16,564 nucleotides of DNA. Source: an uncultured Bacteroidales bacterium (GTDB taxonomy: Bacteria > Bacteroidota > Bacteroidia > Bacteroidales > UBA932). Every line of letters starts with the position of its first letter. The first letter of the stretch is position 1. Made by a program: the position numbers and the translations under genes. Positions 1-5,105 of this stretch are shown here, piece by piece. The stretch lies in NCBI GenBank assembly GCA_946405485.1, contig CAMJHJ010000026.1, forward strand, positions 1 to 16,564, written 5' to 3'. Below the pieces are notes generated by a model, which ran no database searches, was not told where the DNA came from, and saw nothing but the letters and a program-made list of their open reading frames with translations.

Positions 1-580
1 TCATCTCGGAGACGATGAAGCCCGGGGCGATGGCATTGGCCCGGATGCCGCGGGAACCCATTTCCTTGGCGACGGACTTGGCCATCGCGATGAGGCCGGC
101 CTTGGAGGAGGCGTAATTGATCTGGCCGGGATTGCCCATCTGGCCCGCGATGGAGGCCATGTTGATGATGGAACCGCCCTTCTGGCGGGCCATCGACGGA
201 ATCACGGCGTGGATGAAGTTGAAGGCGCTCTTGAGGTTCACGGCGATGACCGCGTCCCACTGCTGCTCGCTCATCCGCATCACGAGGCCGTCCTTGGTGA
301 TGCCGGCGTTATTGACGAGGATGTCGATCTTGCCGAACTCCTTGAGGATTTCCTCCACCACGGCGTGCGTTTCGTCGAAATTGGCCGCGTTGGAGGCGTA
401 GCCCTTGACCTTGTGGCCGTATGCGGCGATCTCGGCGATGGTTTCCTCCGCCGCTTCGTTGATGACGAGGTCCGTGAAGGCGACATCCGCGCCTTCCGAT
501 GCGAATTTGAGCGCGATGGCCTTGCCGATGCCTCTCGCGGCGCCGGTGACGAGGGCCACCTTTCCGTCTAACATACCCAT
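1..580 (-). CDS. fabG: 3-oxoacyl-[acyl-carrier-protein] reductase FabG, C-terminus cut by window edge
   Basis: Short-chain dehydrogenase that reduces 3-oxoacyl-ACP to 3-hydroxyacyl-ACP with NADPH in cytosolic fatty acid elongation. Reading the minus strand from 580 gives 193 codons out of the family's usual ~245-250; the rest lies beyond position 1. Visible motifs are the Rossmann cofactor loop TGAARGIG (residues 12-19), NNAG (90-93), and the complete catalytic tetrad N115, S143, Y156, K160 (YASSK). The start is MGMLDGKVALVTG at 580; the second ATG at 574 would fit the family N-terminus (M-L-x-G-K) equally well and neither has a clear ribosome binding site. It lies 50 bases downstream of the DUF1080 gene but has its own -7 box. 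Other SDR reductases are possible, but the N-terminus and active-site spacing are those of FabG. No acpP or other fab gene is in view to confirm the context. Confidence 0.9.
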   Translation of the reverse strand, partial: MGMLDGKVALVTGAARGIGKAIALKFASEGADVAFTDLVINEAAEETIAEIAAYGHKVKGYASNAANFDETHAVVEEILKEFGKIDILVNNAGITKDGLVMRMSEQQWDAVIAVNLKSAFNFIHAVIPSMARQKGGSIINMASIAGQMGNPGQINYASSKAGLIAMAKSVAKEMGSRGIRANAIAPGFIVSEM

Positions 581-609
581 AATCTTTCAAGTTTTGGTTT
601 TAGTGAAGA

Positions 610-617
610 CAAAGGTA
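610..617 (-). promoter_or_regulatory. Candidate fabG promoter, -7 box
   Basis: On the minus strand this reads TACCTTTG, a full match to the Bacteroidetes -7 consensus TAnnTTTG, ending about 30 bases before the fabG start. No TTTG -33 box lies 19-21 bases upstream. A run of nine T (minus strand, 620-628) fills part of the spacer, between the DUF1080 stop codon and the -7 box. Confidence 0.55.
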
Positions 618-630
618 CGAAAAAAAAACG

Positions 631-1692
631 TTACAGCGTCTTCACCTTCAGGTTGCGCCAGCGGACCTTGATGCCGCCGGTGTCATTGCCCTTGGGGGCG
701 ACCTCCACCTGCCAGCCGCTTACCGTGGTGCCATCGACCGTGGAGCGGATGAAGACGCCGGAGTTGCCGTTGGCCTCCTGCTTGAACTCGAGGGAGAGGT
801 CGAAGTCGTTGTAGTACTTCTCCGTGGCGAAGTAGCCGTAGCCCTTGTCGGGGCCGCTTTCGCACACGAGGTTACCTTCTTCATCGACATACCAGAGCTC
901 GGTGCCATAGTTCACCCAGCCGGTGAGGTCCTTGCCGTTGAAGAGGATCTCTTCCGTTTCCTTGGCGGGTAACTCCTTGATTTTTACGTTGCGGAACCAG
1001 GCAGGGTAGCCGTGGTCCTGAAGGCAGATGACTCCGCGGCGGGCGAGGCCGTACTCCGGGGCGTTCTCCCATTTGCCGCTGTTCTTGCGGGCGTACCAGT
1101 CAGGGGTCCAGGCGTCGAACTCCACGGTGACCTGGCCGTTGAGGAGGTAGGTGACGTGCCCGTTGTCGAAGATGATCTCGGACTGGTTCCACTCGCCGGC
1201 GGGTTTGAGGTTCCGCTTCTCGAAATCGGGGACGTACATCGCGTAGTCCACGGCGCAGCGCTGCCAGGGCTCGAGGACGTAGCCGTCGTTCATTTCGGTA
1301 AAGTTTTCGTCGTCAATGAGTTGATACTCGGGACCGGTGACGTACGGGACGGCGTATTGCGGACCTTCCACCACATGGTAGAGCATGCCGGAGTTGCCGC
1401 CCTTGGAAATCTTCCATTCCCACTTGAGGTCGAAGTTTCCATAGACCTTGTCGGTGACGATGTTGCCGTGGGCGTCGTCGCCGGCGCCGGTGGCCTTGAT
1501 GGTGCCGTTCTCGACGACCCAGGATTCGCCCACGAGGGCGGTTTCGTTGAAACTGCGCCATCCGTCAAGGGTGCTGCCGTCAAAGAGGAGTTCCCAACCC
1601 TCGGCCTTTTCCGCCGAGGTGGGCGTGTTCGGTTCGGGGGCGCAGCAGGCCATCATCACGGCTGCTGCTAGAAGGAAAAATAAACGTTTTAT
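631..1692 (-). CDS. DUF1080 (3-keto-disaccharide hydrolase family) lipoprotein with two domains, the second shortened; apparent ATA start
   Basis: Predicted secreted lipoprotein of the DUF1080/3-keto-glycoside hydrolase family (concanavalin-like fold), which in Bacteroidetes acts on sugars or glycosides at the cell envelope. Numbering from the ATA codon at 1692 (353 residues), a lipoprotein signal runs KRLFFLLAAAVMMAC with the lipid-bearing Cys at residue 16. Domain 1 spans about 33-241 (LLFDGSTLDGW, GNSGMLYHV, GPEYQLIDD, closing WFRNVKIKEL). Domain 2 spans about 248-353 (ILFNGKDLTGW, GNSGVFIR, GWQVEV, closing RWRNLKVKTL) and lacks the middle-to-late part a full domain should have. The first conventional start is GTG at 1659, followed by ATGs at 1656 and 1653, but all of these fall inside the signal peptide. 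Upstream in the same frame, back to a TGA at 1704-1702, there is no ATG, GTG, TTG or CTG, so ATA at 1692 is the best-placed start. Enzyme activity and substrate are not deducible here. Confidence 0.8.
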   Translation of the reverse strand: MKRLFFLLAAAVMMACCAPEPNTPTSAEKAEGWELLFDGSTLDGWRSFNETALVGESWVVENGTIKATGAGDDAHGNIVTDKVYGNFDLKWEWKISKGGNSGMLYHVVEGPQYAVPYVTGPEYQLIDDENFTEMNDGYVLEPWQRCAVDYAMYVPDFEKRNLKPAGEWNQSEIIFDNGHVTYLLNGQVTVEFDAWTPDWYARKNSGKWENAPEYGLARRGVICLQDHGYPAWFRNVKIKELPAKETEEILFNGKDLTGWVNYGTELWYVDEEGNLVCESGPDKGYGYFATEKYYNDFDLSLEFKQEANGNSGVFIRSTVDGTTVSGWQVEVAPKGNDTGGIKVRWRNLKVKTL

Positions 1693-1712
1693 CGCAGGGT
1701 TTCAGTGTTGCC

Positions 1713-1744
1713 CAAAAGTAGGAACTTTCCCGCGAAAATACAAA
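1713..1744 (-). promoter_or_regulatory. Promoter of the DUF1080 lipoprotein gene
   Basis: Minus strand shows TTTG (1744-1741), a 20-base spacer, then TACTTTTG (1720-1713): a complete Bacteroidetes -33/-7 promoter with ideal spacing. It lies directly after the stop codon of the TPR-LuxR gene (1749), so the DUF1080 gene need not depend on readthrough. Transcription would start near 1706-1709, leaving a leader under 20 bases before the ATA codon at 1692, which supports a start upstream of the nominal GTG. Confidence 0.75.
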
Positions 1745-1748
1745 CCTT

Positions 1749-3131
1749 TCAGGGTTTCTGCTTCATCAGTTCCACCAGTTCGGCGGTGGAATTGATCTCC
1801 AGTTTCCGGAAGATGTTGCTCTTGTGCGTCTCCACGGTGCGCTGGGAAATGTTCAGCCGGTCGGCAATCTCCTTGCTCAGGAGGCCTTCGCAGCACAGGA
1901 GGGCGATTTCCCGTTCGCGGGTGGTGAGGGTCTTGTCGGGAACGTTGCTGCCAATCTCGGAGAGTTCCTTCAGGAGGGCGCCCACGTCCTCTCCATTCTG
2001 CTCCGATGCCTGGAGGATGAGCAGCTTGTCCTTGATGTCGGCCGTCTTCTGGAGCAGGTCGGCATTCTTTTTCCGGATGGAGATGTTCCGGAACATCAGG
2101 ACGGCGAGGACCGCAAGCAGGGCGATGACGCCGAGCAGGAACCACATTTGGAGCCGCTGGTTGCGGATGGTCCTTTCTTGGTCCTTGAGGGCGTCCTCCT
2201 TCCGGTCCATCTCGTTCTGAAGACTCAGTTCCGCCATCTTCCGGGCCGTTTCCTGCTGATAGAGGGAGTCGGAGAGCGCCACCACGTCCTGCATGTAGGT
2301 CACGGCGCTGCGGGGGTCCATGTCTTTCAGCATGACGGCGAGGTCCTGCGATATATTCCGCTGGAGGAGGATATTCCCCGTCTGGCGGCTCAGGGTGAGG
2401 GCTTCCCGCAGCAGGTTCGCCGAGTCCATAAACCGGCCCTGCTTGGCCGCGATGGCCCCTTGCTGCTGCCGGCATACGGACAGGGAGTGGAGGTTGTTCG
2501 TCTTGCTGAATACCTCGGCCGCTTCGTCCAGGAGGGCCGATGCTTGCCGCAGCTCGCCGGCGTCCATGAGCGCGCCCGCGAGCTGGCTCTTCCGGATCGC
2601 CGCCTGCATCTCGCGGCCGTCCTTGGTGTCTATCTCCAGCGCCTTGGTGCCGAAGTTGATGGCTTCGTCCACCTTCCCCTGTTTCAGGAGGACGTCGCAC
2701 GCCATGCCGTACCGGACGGCAAGGGCCCGGCTGTCGCCGTTCTTCTCTTCATGGGTAATTGCCTCCCGGATGAGCCGCTCCGCCTCGTCGTACTGCTCCA
2801 TCGCGAGGCAGAAGCCCGCCATGTTGTTCAGCGACGAAGAGATGTTTCCCTCATCCCCGCCTTTTAGGTCGATCTCGTAGCACTCCCGCTGTGCGTCCAT
2901 CGCGAGACTGTACGCGCCGAGGCGCGAATAGGAAACGGCCAGCATGCTCAGTGCCTCCGCCAGGTCCTCCTCGTTTCCCGCCTCCCGCAGGTCGGGCAGC
3001 GCCCCGGCCAGCATGTCCGCCGTCTCGCGGAACCGTCCGTTGTCGAAGTGTTCCCCCGCTTTCTCGATCAGTTCGTGGGGGGGGGTGACCAAAATCAAGG
3101 GCAAAAACAGGCTTAGAAGTGCTTTGAACAT
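1749..3131 (-). CDS. Membrane-bound TPR protein with C-terminal LuxR-type DNA-binding domain
   Basis: Predicted one-component regulator anchored in the inner membrane (460 residues). Residues 1-16 form a hydrophobic signal sequence. About 20-290 is a helical TPR array, with repeat-like stretches such as GRFRETADMLAGAL, GAYSLAMDAQRE, QYDEAERLIREA, GKVDEAINFGTKALEI and GRFMDSANLLREALTL, probably periplasmic. A coiled coil covers about 290-327, a transmembrane helix 328-347 (MWFLLGVIALLAVLAVLMF), a cytoplasmic coiled coil 350-395, and a GerE/LuxR helix-turn-helix 401-446 (TTREREIALLCCEGLLSKEIA, then SQRTVETHKSNIFRKL). This is a common Bacteroidetes architecture with no receiver domain; TPRs probably sense a periplasmic peptide or protein. 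It is divergent from the radical SAM operon, across a spacer full of TACGTA sites, and is therefore the likely regulator of that operon and of itself (inference). A C9 run interrupts the coding sequence at about codons 16-18. Confidence 0.88.
   Translation of the reverse strand: MFKALLSLFLPLILVTPPHELIEKAGEHFDNGRFRETADMLAGALPDLREAGNEEDLAEALSMLAVSYSRLGAYSLAMDAQRECYEIDLKGGDEGNISSSLNNMAGFCLAMEQYDEAERLIREAITHEEKNGDSRALAVRYGMACDVLLKQGKVDEAINFGTKALEIDTKDGREMQAAIRKSQLAGALMDAGELRQASALLDEAAEVFSKTNNLHSLSVCRQQQGAIAAKQGRFMDSANLLREALTLSRQTGNILLQRNISQDLAVMLKDMDPRSAVTYMQDVVALSDSLYQQETARKMAELSLQNEMDRKEDALKDQERTIRNQRLQMWFLLGVIALLAVLAVLMFRNISIRKKNADLLQKTADIKDKLLILQASEQNGEDVGALLKELSEIGSNVPDKTLTTREREIALLCCEGLLSKEIADRLNISQRTVETHKSNIFRKLEINSTAELVELMKQKP
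3077..3085 (-). repeat. Nine-base C/G homopolymer inside the TPR-LuxR coding region
   Basis: The plus strand has nine consecutive G (nine C on the coding strand), encoding the T-P-P-H segment just after the signal sequence. A one-base slip would shift frame and remove nearly the whole protein. The tract is in frame as given. It is the longest G/C homopolymer I noticed in the window. Confidence 0.8.
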
Positions 3132-3159
3132 GGTTTTTATCCGTATGGTTTACGCAACA

Positions 3160-3167
3160 CAAATATA
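3160..3167 (-). promoter_or_regulatory. Candidate promoter (-7 box) of the TPR-LuxR gene
   Basis: Minus strand reads TATATTTG, matching TAnnTTTG, 29 bases before the ATG at 3131. No TTTG -33 box is present at 19-21 bases upstream; TACGTA-type sites occupy that stretch instead, and one (3166-3170) touches the -7 box, which would suit autoregulation. Confidence 0.6.
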
Positions 3168-3236
3168 CGTAAATTCATACGTAGTTCCTTCTGTACGTGG
3201 TACGTAAATTATACGTATTAAGTACGAAAATACGTA
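3166..3236. promoter_or_regulatory. Cluster of TACGTA-type sites in the divergent regulator/radical-SAM intergenic region
   Basis: TACGT or TACGTA occurs at 3166, 3178, 3194, 3201, 3212 and 3231, with a TACGA variant at 3223 and a TACGCA at 3151. A longer unit, TACGTAAATT followed by ATACGTA, is present twice, starting at 3166 and 3201 (35 bp apart). Several neighbours are 11-12 bp apart, about one helical turn. TACGTA is a palindrome, so the sites serve either direction. The cluster overlaps the TPR-LuxR promoter and lies roughly 50-120 bp upstream of the radical SAM gene's predicted transcription start. Binding by the TPR-LuxR protein is inference. Confidence 0.6.
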
Positions 3237-3269
3237 TCCGGAGCCACCCGGAATGATCTTATGATACCA

Positions 3270-3277
3270 TATATTTG
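3270..3277 (+). promoter_or_regulatory. Candidate operon promoter (-7 box) upstream of the radical SAM gene
   Basis: TATATTTG matches TAnnTTTG and is identical to the -7 box of the divergent regulator. No TTTG lies at the usual -33 distance, which suggests dependence on an activator. Transcription would start near 3284, giving a leader of about 44 bases. It is the only promoter I recognise for the six genes to 14302. Confidence 0.6.
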
Positions 3278-3327
3278 TAAAACACGAGTGGAAATTCCTC
3301 TTAATACAGTTCTAATAACGATTCGTT

Positions 3328-4656
3328 ATGCGACTCTTGCGAGATATTGCTTCCCCGTTGGGCGGGCTGCTCGGGAACCAGAAGGTACCGTCCGGCACGC
3401 CTGTCCGGTGGATGCAGTATGTCATCGCTGAACCGGTTGAGGCGGGGTTGCTTCTGTATAATAACCTGACACGGTCCGTTGCCCTGCTTACGCCGGAGGA
3501 GGCCGCACAGGCGCCCGATGGAGTACCGGAACTGGTCGAAAAATGGTTCGCCGTTCCCATGGATCACGACGACCTGCGGCTGGCCCGGGAAGTCCGGACT
3601 GTCGCAAAAATGCTGCAGGATCCCGTGATGGCGATAACGACCTATACGATCCTCACCACGACGGACTGCAACGCGCGTTGTTTCTACTGCTATGAAAAGG
3701 GCCGTTCCCGGATTCCGATGAGCCGGGAAACCGCCCGGAAAGTGGCGGAATACATCATCCGGAAATCATCCGGAGAGCCCGTCAAGCTCCGCTGGTTCGG
3801 CGGGGAGCCGCTGTACAACAAGCCGGTCATTACGCAGATATGCAACTTGTTGCGCGACGCTGGCGTGGAATACCGGTCTTCCATGGTTTCCAACGGTCTC
3901 CTGTTCGACGAAGCCGTCATCGCGGAAGCCGCCTCTTTGTGGAATCTCAAGAAGGTCCAGATAACCCTGGATGGCACGGAGAAGGTTTATAACCGCGTAA
4001 AGGCATTCGTCGATGCAGAAGGAAGTCCTTACAGACATGTGTTGGACATTATTATCCGCCTACTCTATGCGGGCATCACGGTGACCGTGAGGTTGAATAT
4101 CGACCTGCACAATGCGGAAGACCTGTTTTTCCTGATGGATGAGTTGGGACACCGGTTTTCAGGAAGGAAGAACCTTCGGGTGTATTCCCGGCCGTTGTTC
4201 CAGAATATCGCCCCCGGATCGGCGGTCAGTCATACAGAGGAACAGCGCAGGGCCATCCATGAGGCCCGGATGCGTCTTGACCGTCGGATTCACGAGTTGG
4301 GTTTCCAAAAGGAGGGTGCGCTGGGGAAGAGCGTCAAGGTTATCCACTGTATGGCAGACAATGACGCATCCGTGACGATTCTCCCGGACGGTCATCTGGG
4401 CAAGTGTGAGCATTATACGGACCGGGACTGGTTCGGCCATATCGGTACCGATGAGAAGGACGAAGCGGTCCTTGTCGCTTTCAAAGAATGCTATGAGGAT
4501 CTTCCCGAATGCGCGGAATGCCCGGTTTATCCCGATTGCATCCGGCTTCGCAAGTGCGAGGAAGCGGCCCATTGTTATCCGGAAGAACGGGAGGAACGGA
4601 TTGCCACCATCCACCGTGGTCTGCTGGCTTTTTATGAAAAGGAGGTGGCCCGATGA
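3328..4656 (+). CDS. Radical SAM/SPASM peptide-modifying enzyme (candidate RiPP maturase)
   Basis: Cytosolic iron-sulfur enzyme of 442 residues, predicted to install a radical-mediated crosslink or similar change in a ribosomally made peptide. An N-terminal region of about 105 residues (GLLLYNNLTRSVALL) is typical of peptide-modifying members. The [4Fe-4S]-SAM motif is CNARCFYC (C114, C118, C121), followed by the GGEP SAM-binding motif at 158-161. The C-terminal SPASM domain has C341, then G355-x4-C360, C388, C395-x2-C398-x5-C404, C410 and C417, enough for two auxiliary clusters. The start at 3328 suits the predicted transcript; an internal ATG at 3412 (M29) is an alternative that would begin closer to the conserved LLLYNNLT segment. 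Its stop overlaps the next gene's start (ATGA), and that gene is a PqqD-like partner. Anaerobic sulfatase maturase is a relative, but no sulfatase is nearby. The chemistry cannot be predicted from sequence. Confidence 0.88.
   Translation: MRLLRDIASPLGGLLGNQKVPSGTPVRWMQYVIAEPVEAGLLLYNNLTRSVALLTPEEAAQAPDGVPELVEKWFAVPMDHDDLRLAREVRTVAKMLQDPVMAITTYTILTTTDCNARCFYCYEKGRSRIPMSRETARKVAEYIIRKSSGEPVKLRWFGGEPLYNKPVITQICNLLRDAGVEYRSSMVSNGLLFDEAVIAEAASLWNLKKVQITLDGTEKVYNRVKAFVDAEGSPYRHVLDIIIRLLYAGITVTVRLNIDLHNAEDLFFLMDELGHRFSGRKNLRVYSRPLFQNIAPGSAVSHTEEQRRAIHEARMRLDRRIHELGFQKEGALGKSVKVIHCMADNDASVTILPDGHLGKCEHYTDRDWFGHIGTDEKDEAVLVAFKECYEDLPECAECPVYPDCIRLRKCEEAAHCYPEEREERIATIHRGLLAFYEKEVAR
4637..4646 (+). promoter_or_regulatory. 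Strong Shine-Dalgarno for the PqqD-like gene
   Basis: AAAAGGAGGT lies six bases before the ATG at 4653, inside the last codons of the radical SAM gene. Strong Shine-Dalgarno sequences are uncommon in Bacteroidetes. With the ATGA stop/start overlap it fixes this start and suggests coupled translation of enzyme and partner. Confidence 0.6.
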
Positions 4657-4892
4657 AGTACCGGATAGAAATAGCGCCCTTGGCCGGCCGCTGGATCGTC
4701 GCCTTGAAGGACCCCGATACGGGTGCCCTTGTCAAGACGATGAAGGTCAACGCGATGGCCGCAGAAATGATGCGTGGCCTGTCTTCCGGGCTTTCACCGG
4801 AGGAATTGGCCGACAGTATTTCCCGAAAGTACGGTGTCTCCAGGGAGATTGTCTCCCGGGACCTGGAACCTATTCGAAACATGATTGAGTAA
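4653..4892 (+). CDS. PqqD-like RiPP recognition element protein
   Basis: A 79-residue protein with the PqqD layout: a beta-rich N-terminus (MKYRIEIAPLAGRWIVALKD), then a helical half beginning VNAMAAEMMRGL and continuing LSPEELADSISRKYGVS and RDLEPIRNMIE. That helical pattern (hydrophobic helix, [ST]xEELA, then Y-[DG]-V) is characteristic of PqqD-family winged-helix domains, which bind the leader peptide of a RiPP precursor and present it to a radical SAM enzyme. The gene overlaps the radical SAM stop codon by 4 bases (ATGA) and is followed 30 bases later by the candidate precursor gene, the order expected for a maturation set. Its length is normal for a stand-alone RRE protein. Family assignment rests on pattern recognition and has not been tested with a profile. 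Confidence 0.8.
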   Translation: MKYRIEIAPLAGRWIVALKDPDTGALVKTMKVNAMAAEMMRGLSSGLSPEELADSISRKYGVSREIVSRDLEPIRNMIE

Positions 4893-4922
4893 GAATATAT
4901 TAACCCTTAAAACCTTATTGTT

Positions 4923-5093
4923 ATGAAAAAGCAGAACGAACAGATCTTGAACTACGAAGCACCGGAAGTCGAGGTGATGGATTTCCGGCTTGAGGCGAAT
5001 TTTGTTGCCACAGGTGTCTGTAGTGCGTATAACGAGCCCCTGAATCCGGAAATCTGCGGTTGTGATGAAGCTTCCGGAGGAGATAATGATTAA
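4923..5093 (+). CDS. Candidate RiPP precursor peptide, 56 residues with three cysteines
   Basis: Short gene between the PqqD-like protein and the first lipoprotein. It begins MKKQNEQILNYEAPEVEVMD and ends in an acidic, glycine-containing tail, SGGDND. No signal peptide or transmembrane segment is visible. Residues 1 to about 25 look like a leader: the Y-E-x-P-E-V-x-V pattern resembles short Bacteroidales peptides I know as putative natural-product precursors. Residues 30-56 look like a core, with Cys33, Cys45 and Cys47 (ICGC), Tyr36, and Asn and Pro residues as possible targets for radical SAM crosslinking. There is no obvious double-Gly cleavage site; A-T-G at 29-31 is the nearest small-residue site. 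The start codon follows an A/T-rich stretch without a Shine-Dalgarno, as usual for this phylum. A small structural or lipoprotein-associated peptide is the alternative; the precursor role is inferred from position and composition. Confidence 0.75.
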   Translation: MKKQNEQILNYEAPEVEVMDFRLEANFVATGVCSAYNEPLNPEICGCDEASGGDND

Positions 5094-5105
5094 AAACAGT
5101 GGCCT

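Noticed and set aside
619..630. Terminator of the DUF1080 gene from the nine-base T run
   Set aside because: No stable stem precedes the run on the minus strand. The run lies between the stop codon and the fabG -7 box and is more simply promoter-spacer sequence.
1012..1671. Long plus-strand open frame (219 codons) opposite the DUF1080 gene
   Set aside because: Val/Gly/Asp-rich translation typical of an antisense frame in GC-rich coding DNA; the minus strand has clear domains, a signal peptide and a promoter.
1824..2867. 347-codon plus-strand open frame opposite the TPR-LuxR gene
   Set aside because: No domain or plausible promoter; the minus-strand frame has a complete TPR-TM-HTH architecture.
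3328..4656. Anaerobic sulfatase-maturating enzyme
   Set aside because: No sulfatase gene is nearby, and the ATGA overlap with a PqqD-like gene plus a short Cys peptide points to RiPP maturation instead.
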